Shown here: positions 26,411-35,097 of the stretch, in pieces | Numbering within the stretch: position 1 is the first letter of the stretch | How the letters are laid out: every line of letters starts with the position of its first letter | Origin: Enterovibrio norvegicus DSM 15893 | Lineage (GTDB): Bacteria > Pseudomonadota > Gammaproteobacteria > Enterobacterales > Vibrionaceae | Direction: 5' to 3' | Length of the DNA: 64,000 nt | Assembly (NCBI RefSeq): GCF_900115495.1 | Contig: NZ_FOWR01000007.1 | Location: forward strand, 95,280 to 159,279 | Translations under genes and position numbers: made by a program | The notes under the pieces: model-generated | The model's database searches: none | What the model saw: the letters and a program-made list of their open reading frames with translations, nothing else | Told to the model about the DNA's origin: nothing

Positions 26411-26463
26411 GTTCGCACTAACTGCACAAAGCCGCACAAAGCTGTGCAAAGTATACAAAGCGC

Positions 26464-26491
26464 ACATCCTCCCCAGCCTCACGGGGAGGAT
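26464..26491. terminator. Strong hairpin after the PheC-like gene
   Basis: CATCCTCCCC pairs perfectly with GGGGAGGATG around an eight-base loop. A T-tract is missing (ATTCCCTCTT follows), so terminator function is likely but not certain. Confidence 0.55.
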
Positions 26492-26659
26492 GATTCCCTC
26501 TTAACCCACTTTCACACTACTTCTTCAAATATTCGACAATAAGCCACCCAGTGACTTGAAGGTTTTCTATATTCACTACCACACTGTTAGTGAGCACTTC
26601 TCGATTGAAAGCCACGTCACGCCAGACCAAGCCGATCCAATCCAAACAAGGGAGGCGAC

Positions 26660-27616
26660 ATGCTGCGTTTTTTTACCATTGATGCCGGGCTCATCACTGA
26701 AATACATGCCTATGATTACGACGACATGAATCTGCTCGTCGAAAAAGCAGCCTGGATTGACGCCCACGATCCCAGCGAGCACGAAAGAGAGGTTATTAGC
26801 TCACTCCTCAGCATTGAATTGCCCGAATCTGACGATGTTGATGAAATCGAATCCTCTGCACGTTTCTTCCTCGATAAACGTGGCCTTCACGTACACTCTC
26901 TGTTTCTCGCAAAAAGCGAAGGCAAACACAATACGGTGTCGGTCGCCTGCATTTTACAAAGCAAGCGACTCATCACGATCCGCGACGGGGATATTGCGGA
27001 TTTTCGCTTGATGAGACTGCGTGCACGTCGAGGGCAGATTCGCTGCAAAGACATAGAAACGCTGTTGCTAACGATCTTGGAACAAAAGGTCGAAAACCAC
27101 GCAGACATGTTGGAGGATTTGCATCGCCAGCTAGAGAAAATCAGTCATGCTGTGTTGGAAGATGACGACTCCGATCTCGAAGAATGCATCAGCCAACTAG
27201 CGCGACAAGAAGATAGCAACGGCAAGGTTCGGTTGTGCTTGATGGATACGCAGCGCGCCATTTCATTCTTGCTGCGCCACCTTCAATCTCGCAGCGAACA
27301 CAGAGAAGATCTGAACGAAATCGTGCGCGACATTGACGCCCTGCTCTCTCACACCACTTTCTTGTTCGACAAAATCAATTTCTTGATGGACTCCACACAA
27401 GGCTTCATCAACATCGAACAAAACCAGATCATCAAAATCTTCTCCATCGCCGCTGTCGTCTTTCTTCCACCCACGGTTATCGCCAGTATCTACGGCATGA
27501 ACTTTGAAAACATGCCGCTGCTGTCGTGGCACTACGGATACCCTTTTGCCCTCTGCTTAATGGTGGCATCAGGCATCGCACCGTTGCTGTATTTCAAGCG
27601 GAAGGGGTGGTTGTGA
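26660..27616 (+). CDS. corA: Magnesium/cobalt channel CorA
   Basis: A 318-aa protein matching E. coli CorA along its length: N-terminal cytoplasmic domain with EIESSARFF, long helical stalk with KVRLCLMDTQRA and FINIEQNQIIKIFSI, then two C-terminal transmembrane helices separated by the selectivity motif YGMNF and ending FKRKGWL. CorA forms a homopentameric Mg2+ channel. GGGAGG is well placed before the ATG. The gene is flanked by unrelated genes and converges with the oxygenase fusion, with only 27 bases between stop codons. Confidence 0.93.
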   Translation: MLRFFTIDAGLITEIHAYDYDDMNLLVEKAAWIDAHDPSEHEREVISSLLSIELPESDDVDEIESSARFFLDKRGLHVHSLFLAKSEGKHNTVSVACILQSKRLITIRDGDIADFRLMRLRARRGQIRCKDIETLLLTILEQKVENHADMLEDLHRQLEKISHAVLEDDDSDLEECISQLARQEDSNGKVRLCLMDTQRAISFLLRHLQSRSEHREDLNEIVRDIDALLSHTTFLFDKINFLMDSTQGFINIEQNQIIKIFSIAAVVFLPPTVIASIYGMNFENMPLLSWHYGYPFALCLMVASGIAPLLYFKRKGWL

Positions 27617-27643
27617 ATGCACAAGTAACGCTGCCACAAAAAA

Positions 27644-28741
27644 CTACGCATCGTTTGTTTCAATAAATTGCCTATTCTCTTCACGAATAGCCGCGGCGGC
27701 ATCATCATACAAAAACGGAAGAAACGCATACCGCGAGCCTTTTGTGACCTTCTTTGCTTCATGCAGTAGCGAGCAAGAGAACACGCATGCCCCCCCTGCT
27801 GGCACAACATACCGCTGGCGACCAAACTCGGGAAAGCTGAGTTCGCCACCTTCGTATTCATCCGTATTGAGGTTTATCGATACCGCAAAGCGTCGATGTG
27901 CCGTGCCTTTGGTTGTGTTGTCGCGGTGGGCGCGAAAATGCCCAGAAGTCGCGCTGTCATAGCAAGCAACGATATATCGCTCGATTCGTGTGGTATTAAA
28001 CTGAAAGGCTTTTTGAATCTCAGGTAATAAACGAAATTTCATCCGCATCATGCACGCTTCTCGCAGTTGTTTATCGTCGATCACCTCATCACTTCGTCGC
28101 TTGTGTTTATGGTTTTCAACGTAAACTGTCTTGCCGCCGATCTCCTGCATGTAACCAGACTCTTTACCACCTCTCTCATCGTAGAATTTGATTAACTCTC
28201 GGCAAAAGGCAGGCTCAAAAACGCGAGGAACAATCAGCACGGGGGCTGGAATATCAGCGATGGTGCTAGGCTTCATCGTCGGTAAGCTCGACAACACCGA
28301 GAGGACCTTAGCAACATGCATTTCGCCAAACTGCGTCGATGTCACCGTAATGTTCGCAACTATACGAAGGCGTTCATCCAACACGTAAGTCTGTGGCAAT
28401 GGCGTTCCTTGTGCGCTCACCGCACCATACTTCGCACTCACCAACTTATTGAAATCTTGAAACAGATGCACACCCAAAGTGCGCCCATCGAAATGAGGCT
28501 CCGAACCGTCATTCTGGTCGGTTGTTACGCCAAAGAATGAACACGAAAAGGCATCGAACGTATCTTCAAACTGAAAAAAGGCATCCACGGTTTTTCGGCA
28601 CATGTCCTGTGTGAGAGAACCGAAAAAATGCAGAACAATATAGCGCCCTGCAACCGTATGAAATTTGAATTTAGGGCTTTGCGGAGAGCGGCATTCAAAC
28701 CATGGTGCAGGCTCGCCAAGCCTCGGCTTTTTTATATCCAT
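27644..28741 (-). CDS. Peroxiredoxin-like domain fused to 2OG-Fe(II) oxygenase
   Basis: A 365-aa two-domain protein. Residues about 5-165 resemble AhpC/TSA-type redoxin folds (LGEPAPWFECRS, GRYIVLHFFGSLTQDMCRKTV, FGVTTD), with Cys where the peroxidatic Thr/Cys region lies. Residues about 175-350 form a prolyl-4-hydroxylase-like double-stranded beta helix with the Fe-binding HxD (HFRAHRD), distal His (SLLHEAKKV) and 2OG-binding Arg (KGSRYAF). It may hydroxylate a protein or small molecule, with the redoxin part supplying redox control. An earlier ATG 16 codons upstream is possible. Substrate unknown. Confidence 0.8.
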   Translation of the reverse strand: MDIKKPRLGEPAPWFECRSPQSPKFKFHTVAGRYIVLHFFGSLTQDMCRKTVDAFFQFEDTFDAFSCSFFGVTTDQNDGSEPHFDGRTLGVHLFQDFNKLVSAKYGAVSAQGTPLPQTYVLDERLRIVANITVTSTQFGEMHVAKVLSVLSSLPTMKPSTIADIPAPVLIVPRVFEPAFCRELIKFYDERGGKESGYMQEIGGKTVYVENHKHKRRSDEVIDDKQLREACMMRMKFRLLPEIQKAFQFNTTRIERYIVACYDSATSGHFRAHRDNTTKGTAHRRFAVSINLNTDEYEGGELSFPEFGRQRYVVPAGGACVFSCSLLHEAKKVTKGSRYAFLPFLYDDAAAAIREENRQFIETNDA

Positions 28742-28918
28742 AACCAATAAACCTAGATGCGAATCGAAGCTGACTACATCGCGCACCATTGCCGTCCAAG
28801 TGGGTAAACTCGATTGGGCAACAAAGCGCGAAGCATGTGTATCTGCGTACTCTATTCAACTAGGCGGATAAAATCTGTCTGAGGCTTGAGAGTGGAGTGC
28901 AAAGAGGGAGAATGAGCG

Positions 28919-29188
28919 TGTATACCAAATAACCTCAAGATGCAGGATTCAGAGCTTCTCATTTCGTTCAATTTGAGGAAAAAAACCACAGTAATGGTGA
29001 GCCATTTCGAGGTTTTTTGACAAAAAAGTGAGTGAAATGAGAGGCTCCCAAAGGGCGAGTTTTGCTGCCGGCCATGCTTTGTTGCTGCTTTTTAACGTAG
29101 AACAACTATGTTTTCAATTGAGCGCCGCGCCTGCCAGCCAACAAACTCTCGCTGAACAAGCACCTTGAGGTTGTTTGGGTATATACAA
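28919..29188. repeat. MITE-like element with terminal inverted repeats and nested hairpins
   Basis: A 270-base non-coding unit. The left end TATACCAAATAACCTCAAG is mirrored at the right end by CTTGAGGTTGTTTGGGTATA, about 24 bp with two mismatches and one indel. Inside, 28952-28970 pairs with 29029-29047 (19 bp allowing three G-U pairs), 28980-28987 with 29011-29018, and AATGG with CCATT around TGAG at 28993-29006. No transposase is present. The terminal motif resembles dispersed repeats I recall from Vibrio and Photobacterium intergenic regions. It fills most of the 640-base gap before the OmpA gene. Confidence 0.75.
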
Positions 29189-29380
29189 CGGTGATGAGAG
29201 CCCCTGAAACTTCATTGAATATAAGACTGCCAACATTCGAGTCACACACTCCATTGACAGCATTCAAGCGACTTTCTAGCATCCTAGTTCAGTCAAAGGA
29301 AGATAAAACAGAACACGCTCACGAACCCATACCGAATACGTGAGTGAGACTCAGTTTGGCGATATAAAGGAATATGTAGC

Positions 29381-30856
29381 ATGTACGTTTATCACCACCG
29401 AAAACCATTAATAGAATGGTTACACATAGTCACTTTGACCATCATGTCTCTCTTCTTCTGTGGATTTGCAGTCGCAGAAAGCACAGCGCTTTTCTCCGCG
29501 CTTCCAGAAACTAAAAAGCCCAAACGAGATGATCGTCACTTCACCTACTACCCCTTGGTTGTGAGCATAAATAAAGAGGGCATCACAACTCAGGATGTTG
29601 GCGGAAAACTTGATCGTTTTGGCTACAAATTACCTAGCAACTACGAACCGTCATTCGCGGTAAACAACTACAAAGCACAAATTGAAAAGCTAGGTGGCGA
29701 GATCGTATTTGAGTGCGAAAAGGAAGCCTGTGGGGATATTAAAGCCCTGATCAACGTGGTTCGGCCTGAAGACCATATTTCCAAAGATCTAACGTCGATG
29801 CTTACCGCAAAAATCCAAACTGAAAATAAGACGCTCTTCATTTCCGTGTATTCATCCCGCTGGAAAAATGGAGGCGGACTGCAGCTTGATATCCTCGAAG
29901 AAATCCCAGAACCCTTAGATTTAGTCGTTGTAAACCCAAACTACCTTAGCGAAGAACGTGTCCCTAAAGTGTTTAAAGATATGTCAAAAAAAGACATTAA
30001 AAACACGTCTGACCACCCCATGGTTAAGCGACTACCTGGCGCTTACATTCAAAAATATCAACAACATGACTTCGGCCAAAGCGATGTAATGATAAATATT
30101 GATGAAAAGAAAAACCTCATCGCACGCAATCTTGAGGGCCGCATCACGGACATCGCCTATCGCTTACCGAGGACCTATTCAGAATATGAAGTAAACGCCA
30201 ATTATGCCTCCGCATTGCGCAAACTTGGCTTTACGAAGATGTTTAGCTGTGTGGGCCTGAAATGTGGGAAAGATGACAAAGTACAAAGAGCTCTCGACTC
30301 GCTGATCAGTGTTGGTTCCGACGAAAATCAATTTTATTCACTCTACCGACTAGACCGCCCCGAAGGCGCTATCCATGCCATGGTTTATATTACTGGCTTC
30401 AAAGGTGGCCTATGGGTGGAGCTTCGTGTCATTGAAGAAACAGCGTTAAACGATGAAAGGTTAGTGATTGACCTAGAAGGCTTAACCAACAAAATTGAGC
30501 AATCTGGACACGTCGCCCTTGATGGTCTTTTGTTTGAGTTCGACCGCGACACCTTACTTCCCGAAGCTCATGTGGTGGTAGAAACGCTCGCGACCTATTT
30601 GAAAAGCAAACCCAATCGACGCTTCTACATCGTCGGTCACACAGACGATCAAGGCAGCCAAGCGTACAACCAAAACCTTGCTGAAAAACGTGCAAAACGC
30701 GTGGTGAACATACTCACTGAAAAACACACAATTCCCGCACATCAGCTCACCCCAAAAGGTGTGGGCGAATACTCTCCGGTTGGGAACAACCTCACCGACG
30801 AGGGGAAAAAGCAAAACCGACGCGTTGAATTGGTGCTGCGCTCTGACGAAAAATAG
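29381..30856 (+). CDS. OmpA family protein with duplicated DUF4892-like region
   Basis: A 491-aa cell-envelope protein. A signal-like hydrophobic stretch (about 14-32) is followed by two similar units, about 55-175 and 225-350, sharing the pattern GK/RxxRxxYxLPxxYxxxxVNxNYxxxxxKLGxxxxFxCxxxxCG. The second begins with DHPMVKRLPGAYI, a DUF4892 hallmark. The C-terminal domain (about 375-488) is OmpA-like, with the peptidoglycan-binding Asp/Arg in HTDDQGSQAYNQNLAEKRAK. It probably links a periplasmic or outer-membrane module to peptidoglycan. The gene is monocistronic, converging on the isochorismatase-like gene. Confidence 0.85.
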   Translation: MYVYHHRKPLIEWLHIVTLTIMSLFFCGFAVAESTALFSALPETKKPKRDDRHFTYYPLVVSINKEGITTQDVGGKLDRFGYKLPSNYEPSFAVNNYKAQIEKLGGEIVFECEKEACGDIKALINVVRPEDHISKDLTSMLTAKIQTENKTLFISVYSSRWKNGGGLQLDILEEIPEPLDLVVVNPNYLSEERVPKVFKDMSKKDIKNTSDHPMVKRLPGAYIQKYQQHDFGQSDVMINIDEKKNLIARNLEGRITDIAYRLPRTYSEYEVNANYASALRKLGFTKMFSCVGLKCGKDDKVQRALDSLISVGSDENQFYSLYRLDRPEGAIHAMVYITGFKGGLWVELRVIEETALNDERLVIDLEGLTNKIEQSGHVALDGLLFEFDRDTLLPEAHVVVETLATYLKSKPNRRFYIVGHTDDQGSQAYNQNLAEKRAKRVVNILTEKHTIPAHQLTPKGVGEYSPVGNNLTDEGKKQNRRVELVLRSDEK

Positions 30857-30894
30857 GCAGAGAAAAGCAAATATGCCTGTCGCTTTCGCATAAC

Positions 30895-30931
30895 AATGAA
30901 AAAGAACCGAATTTCTCGGCCCTTTTTCATT
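30895..30931. terminator. Bidirectional terminator
   Basis: AATGAAAAAG pairs with CTTTTTCATT, with an inner ACCGA/TCGG-type stem. It lies between the converging OmpA and isochorismatase-like genes. Confidence 0.7.
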
Positions 30932-30966
30932 TGCTGATCGATAGATCTTAGCCTTGGTTAAACCAC

Positions 30967-31506
30967 TTACTTCACTAAACCAAGCACTGTTTTGAATCCA
31001 TCAGCACGGCAATCTTCCACCAGCTCATAAAGGCACATTTCAAGGCCTGTGATGCCTATACCTTTCGAGGAAAGCTTTGAGATAGCGAGGCACGTATTTT
31101 CTGGGGCGCGAGAAGAAACGCAATCTTGAACGAGTTCGACCGTGCAGCCAAGTTGGTGAAGATGTTGAGCGGTTTGGTAAACGCAGATGTGCGCTTCAAT
31201 GCCGCAAATGAGCCAAGTGGTCACATTGGCGTGTTTTATCGCTTCAAGAAAAGCTGGGGCTTTGCAGGCGTCAAAGGTGAATTTAGGAATGGCGGGGTTA
31301 CCCGTTAACAGCGCTTGAAGCTCATCAACTGTCGAACCAAGTCGCTCAGGGTTCTGCTCGACCAAAACAATCGGCAAACCCAAGGCTTGGGCGCCTTTTA
31401 CCAGTTTAACGGTGTTGGCGATCAGTACGTCGCTGTCATGCACCAATCGTGCTAGCTTGCCTTGTACATCTACGACAATCAGGCCTGTGTTTTCGCGGTC
31501 TAACAT
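30967..31506 (-). CDS. Isochorismatase-like cysteine hydrolase
   Basis: A 179-aa cytosolic protein of the isochorismatase/nicotinamidase superfamily. The catalytic triad is visible: Asp in LIVVDVQGKLA (about 11), Lys in the KFTFDACKAP region (about 80) and Cys in GIEAHICVYQTA (about 117). The family hydrolyses amides or vinyl ethers; YcaC-like members of unknown substrate look closest. It lies 28 bases downstream of a GNAT gene on the same strand, so they likely form an operon. MLDRENTGL was used as start, discarding 37 codons overlapping the upstream gene. Confidence 0.85.
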   Translation of the reverse strand: MLDRENTGLIVVDVQGKLARLVHDSDVLIANTVKLVKGAQALGLPIVLVEQNPERLGSTVDELQALLTGNPAIPKFTFDACKAPAFLEAIKHANVTTWLICGIEAHICVYQTAQHLHQLGCTVELVQDCVSSRAPENTCLAISKLSSKGIGITGLEMCLYELVEDCRADGFKTVLGLVK

Positions 31507-31534
31507 TGGCTTGCCCTTCTCTTTCGTTTTTCTG

Positions 31535-31942
31535 TTATCGACAGTTAATGCCCATGAATTTTTGGCTGGTAGAGAACCCATGTCTCTCATACAAAGCATG
31601 GGCGTCGTCAGTAGCAAGCATCATGAGCTGCCCTTTCCAACGCGCGTCATTCACTACGGTATCAACCAACCATTTTCCTAATCCTTTACCTCGATAATCC
31701 GGGTCAACAATCACATCCGCCACATACGCAAAGGTGCTGTAATCCGTTACGACACGAGCAAAGCCCACAAAGTAGTCGTTATCACACAGAGAAAAACATT
31801 CAGAATGCTTAATAGACCGCGTAATGGTGTCGATATCGCGATCATGTGCCCAGTAAGATCCTGCGAGCAGTGCCTTCAACCGTAAAACATCAACCTTACT
31901 TTCATCATTGCTGATCGAAAACCCTTCCCTGTTGTAGGTCAT
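31535..31942 (-). CDS. GNAT family N-acetyltransferase
   Basis: A 135-aa acyltransferase with the acetyl-CoA pyrophosphate-binding motif DYRGKGLGKWLV (about 85-96) and preceding strand VADVIVDP. AGGAAAGGG lies directly ahead of the chosen ATG. Substrate cannot be predicted. Probably cotranscribed with the isochorismatase-like gene. Confidence 0.87.
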   Translation of the reverse strand: MTYNREGFSISNDESKVDVLRLKALLAGSYWAHDRDIDTITRSIKHSECFSLCDNDYFVGFARVVTDYSTFAYVADVIVDPDYRGKGLGKWLVDTVVNDARWKGQLMMLATDDAHALYERHGFSTSQKFMGINCR

Positions 31943-32238
31943 CCCTTTCCTTCTAATTTCAATGCTGTACGAGCCTGAAAAAACCATACCAGAAACGATG
32001 AATTAAGTGCGTGTTTCAAGCCTATTTACCGCACTATCATGCAGAATCTGCCAAGGGCTTAACGAAAAACCGCATGAGAAAAATCACTCTCACCGAAGAT
32101 AAATGTCGGTCAGCACTTAGAGAAATAACCATAAGGCTCAAATAAGCCAGTATAATATCAACATTGAGTCTCTATGTTCATTTGAACGTATAGCTTCTTC
32201 ATACACTGGTTCTCGTTCACTTACTGAGGAGAAGCATA

Positions 32239-32769
32239 ATGAAAACAACACTATTGGTTGCACTGCTTGCAGCGACGTCTTTTACAAGTTCCGCGATGAC
32301 ACTCACTAGCCAAGATATTCAAGAAGGCTCGCGCATGGCAAATACGTTTGCCTATAACGGTTTTGGCTGCACGGGAGACAACCTTTCCCCGCAGTTAAGC
32401 TGGAACGATGCACCCGAAGGCACAAAGAGCTTTGCCATCACCGCATTTGACCCTGATGCACCAACGGGCAGCGGTTGGTGGCACTGGGTCGCATTAGATG
32501 TTCCTGCATCCACACACAGCGTAAAGCGCGGTGCATCAGGCGATATTAAAGGTGCGAAAGAAATGAGTAACGATTATGGCGCGACAGGTTTTGGCGGCGC
32601 ATGCCCACCCAAAGGACATGGCATGCACCGTTACCAGTTCACTGTATGGGCGCTGCCAACTGAAACGCTAGGTCTGCCAGAAAAGCCGTCGAACGCGCTC
32701 ATCGGCTATATGCTAAATAGTTCGGCACTCGAAAAAGCCACGCTCACGGCAACGTTTGTCACTGAATAA
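32239..32769 (+). CDS. Periplasmic PEBP / YbhB-YbcL family protein
   Basis: A 176-aa protein with signal peptide cleaved near SSA. Family blocks are FGCTGDNLSPQLSWNDAPEGTKSFA, the ligand-pocket DPDAP, WWHWVALDVP and PPKGHGMHRYQFTVWAL. Members are phosphatidylethanolamine-binding/Raf-kinase-inhibitor-like proteins; bacterial roles are unclear. The AraC-type gene begins 39 bases after it, suggesting one transcript. Confidence 0.92.
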   Translation: MKTTLLVALLAATSFTSSAMTLTSQDIQEGSRMANTFAYNGFGCTGDNLSPQLSWNDAPEGTKSFAITAFDPDAPTGSGWWHWVALDVPASTHSVKRGASGDIKGAKEMSNDYGATGFGGACPPKGHGMHRYQFTVWALPTETLGLPEKPSNALIGYMLNSSALEKATLTATFVTE

Positions 32770-32808
32770 ACCGACCAAGAACGAAAACAGGTAACGAGAC
32801 GAACACGT

Positions 32809-33579
32809 ATGACGAAACTTTTGGTGCAGACTGGCCAATTTCGAGGCACACAACGCCAACCCCTTCGGAATGTGCTGATTCATGCTCCCACCATTGTTTG
32901 GGTGCATCGCGGTCACAAGCAATTGTGGTGGCATGATGCACCCCACCGTTATACACCGTCAGACTGGCTGGTTGTGCCAGCCAGTCATTACCTGACCTTT
33001 GTGAACGAACCCGACCAAACCCAGTTTTTTTCGCGCACCATGACATTTCATGAAGCGCCTCCGTCAGAATGGATTCAAGAGTCGGCAGAAAAGGCACTTC
33101 ACGCGGAACCGCGCGTACAGGTCACACCGCAATTGGATTATTGCTTCAACGCCTTGTTTGATATGTCAGAGAAAGCCCTCTCACACGATACACAACGGCA
33201 GTTTTTATTGGGTTTCTATGCCGAACTTAAGCATGTGGGTGCATTGCATTTATTGTTCCCAGGGGAAAGGAAAAGTGTGCGGGAGCGTTTGGCCAGTTAT
33301 CTCAGCATCAATCCTGGCGACGCACATCACATCGAAACCGTCGCCAACCACTTTTCGATGAGTCGCGCGACCATGGTGCGTCGGCTGAATGCTGAAAGCA
33401 CCTCGTTCCGTCAGGTTCTCACGCATGTAAGAATGAATTACGCCCTGAGTTTGATGCAGTCATCCCGATCGCAATTGGATGTCGCACTCACGTGCGGCTA
33501 CCAATCTGAAGCACGATTTTCCAGCCGATTCAAACAAGAATTCGGCCTTACACCTCGTCAGTATCTTAAAACGCTCTAG
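32809..33579 (+). CDS. AraC family transcriptional regulator
   Basis: A 256-aa regulator. The N-terminal 100 residues form a cupin-like domain (HRGHKQLWWHDAPHRYTPSDWLVVPASH). The C-terminal HTH pair (about 155-256) contains HIETVANHFSMSRATMVRRLNAE and ends CGYQSEARFSSRFKQEFGLTPRQYL. Placed after the PEBP gene in apparent operon; the regulon and ligand are unknown. Confidence 0.9.
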   Translation: MTKLLVQTGQFRGTQRQPLRNVLIHAPTIVWVHRGHKQLWWHDAPHRYTPSDWLVVPASHYLTFVNEPDQTQFFSRTMTFHEAPPSEWIQESAEKALHAEPRVQVTPQLDYCFNALFDMSEKALSHDTQRQFLLGFYAELKHVGALHLLFPGERKSVRERLASYLSINPGDAHHIETVANHFSMSRATMVRRLNAESTSFRQVLTHVRMNYALSLMQSSRSQLDVALTCGYQSEARFSSRFKQEFGLTPRQYLKTL

Positions 33580-33861
33580 GGTCAACAGACCCTAATATCA
33601 TGATTTATTGATGCAAGTTGGCATTTCTGGTTTTTTCCCCTCGAATTTATATTGATAGTTCGAGTACAACTCTGGGTCTATACTTAAATATATAACAGAG
33701 CACCCGCAATACATTGGACGCCTCTCAACGCGATGGATTCGCGCCACTACTCGCAAGCAAGACTGTTTTGCTGCGCAACGTCTCAGGCCTAACCTCTCTG
33801 ACGACCGTCATTGTGTATGACGCTAAATGAGCTAAACAGGCACTGAGCATAAGGAACAACC

Positions 33862-34296
33862 ATGGAATCAGCCGCACCTCAACGCATTCAGTATTTTCTT
33901 CGTTCAATGAGTAACGACGTTAAAGCCTACAACAAACTGCTGTCTCTATTGAAACAACAAAAAAGCCTTTATACCGAGCGCGACGGCAAAGCGATTGAAG
34001 CGAACATTCGCCTTCAAGCGCCCCTTCTTCAACAACTGCGCCGTACATCCAAAGAACGTATGGAGTGTTTAATCTCGTTAGGTTTACCCGCCAATGAAGA
34101 CGGCGTCGCACAGCTCATGCGTGAACTACCCGAAAAAATCGCCGCACAAGCAAACCTGCAATGGACAAGCCTTCATCAGCTCATTCTTGAGTGCCAAGCG
34201 TACAGCACGAATGACGGACACGAGTCTGCTACCTTCCACGAACTCGCACGTCAAATGACACAAAAGGACACACCGCAACAGGCTAGCCCTCTCTGA
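33862..34296 (+). CDS. FlgN-like protein, isolated from flagellar genes
   Basis: A 144-aa protein, almost entirely helical. Its layout fits the FlgN flagellar export-chaperone family: an N-terminal helix (DVKAYNKLLSLLKQQKSLYTERD), a second (QAPLLQQLRRTSKERMECLISLG) and a polar tail. FlgN escorts hook-associated proteins FlgK and FlgL. No flagellar gene lies in this window, so it may serve an unlinked or lateral system or be a lookalike. It is monocistronic with its own terminator. Confidence 0.6.
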   Translation: MESAAPQRIQYFLRSMSNDVKAYNKLLSLLKQQKSLYTERDGKAIEANIRLQAPLLQQLRRTSKERMECLISLGLPANEDGVAQLMRELPEKIAAQANLQWTSLHQLILECQAYSTNDGHESATFHELARQMTQKDTPQQASPL

Positions 34297-34301
34297 TTTT
34301 T

Positions 34302-34328
34302 AAAGCCCGTGACGACCACGGGCTTTTC
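34302..34328 (+). terminator. Rho-independent terminator after the FlgN-like gene
   Basis: AAAGCCCGTG pairs perfectly with CACGGGCTTT around ACGAC, followed by T residues. Confidence 0.9.
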
Positions 34329-34446
34329 ATTTACTTCAGCTTCACTCCACCTTCTGCTGTTGCCTCTCATCGTGCATATCAAGCACCTCACGCATCCATC
34401 ATTTCCCTAAACGCACGCCTTTTGCTCTTTCTATTAATGAGTAGTT

Positions 34447-34462
34447 AGTGAATTAGCTCAAA
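34447..34462. promoter_or_regulatory. Possible CRP site upstream of rbsD
   Basis: AGTGA-ATTAGC-TCAAA matches TGTGA-N6-TCACA at eight of ten bases. It lies 80 bases upstream of the RbsR operators; ribose operons are typically CRP-activated. Confidence 0.35.
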
Positions 34463-34527
34463 TTCAGCATGCAACATCGCCCCAAATAGCCGATCAAAAT
34501 CACAACCATAAACACGAAACAAGATTC

Positions 34528-34543
34528 ATCGAAACGTTTCGAT
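34528..34543. promoter_or_regulatory. RbsR operator 1
   Basis: ATCGAAACGTTTCGAT is a perfect 16-bp palindrome with the CGAAACGTTTCG core recognised by LacI-family RbsR. It is one of two copies upstream of rbsD. Confidence 0.85.
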
Positions 34544-34552
34544 TATCGTTAG

Positions 34553-34564
34553 CGAAACGTTTCG
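34553..34564. promoter_or_regulatory. RbsR operator 2
   Basis: Second copy of the CGAAACGTTTCG palindrome, centred 23 bp from the first, about two helical turns, so two RbsR dimers could bind one DNA face. Confidence 0.85.
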
Positions 34565-34655
34565 ATGACACCCAAATGACGCTGTGACTTGATGTCTTTA
34601 CCCAAGAAGAAAGACGACACGTCATCACGAATAACCGACATAACAAGGTTAATAA

Positions 34656-35075
34656 ATGAAAAAAAGCACCCTACTGAACGCCGACATTGCCTACCTCACT
34701 GGCACCCTTGGTCATACCGATGAAGTCACCATTTGCGATGCTGGTTTGCCGATCCCTGAACATGTTCAGCGTATTGATTTGGCGCTTACCCGCGGCGTTC
34801 CGAGCTTCCTAGACACCGTGCGTGTTTACTTGACCGATTCACAGATTGAAGGCGTGATCATGGCCGAAGAGTTCGCCACTGTCAGCCCAGAGTGCCACCA
34901 AGCCTTGCTAGAAGCACTCAAGCAGGAAGAACAACGCTGCGGCAAAACCTTCTCCATCCAATACGTTTCCCATGAAGCATTTAAACAGCGCACCGACAAC
35001 AGTCGCGCCGTGATCCGCACTGGCGAATGCACCCCTTACGCCAATGTGATTTTCCAAACGGGTGTGGTGTTTTAA
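34656..35075 (+). CDS. rbsD: D-ribose pyranase
   Basis: A 139-aa protein that converts beta-D-ribopyranose to the furanose form, supplying ribokinase. Family signatures are LNADIAYLTGTLGHTDEVTICDAGLPIP at the N-terminus, with the conserved His and Asp, and ECTPYANVIFQTGVVF at the C-terminus. AAGG lies seven bases before ATG. First gene of the rbsDACBKR operon. Confidence 0.96.
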   Translation: MKKSTLLNADIAYLTGTLGHTDEVTICDAGLPIPEHVQRIDLALTRGVPSFLDTVRVYLTDSQIEGVIMAEEFATVSPECHQALLEALKQEEQRCGKTFSIQYVSHEAFKQRTDNSRAVIRTGECTPYANVIFQTGVVF

Positions 35076-35097
35076 TCCAACGTTCTGAGGACCAAAT

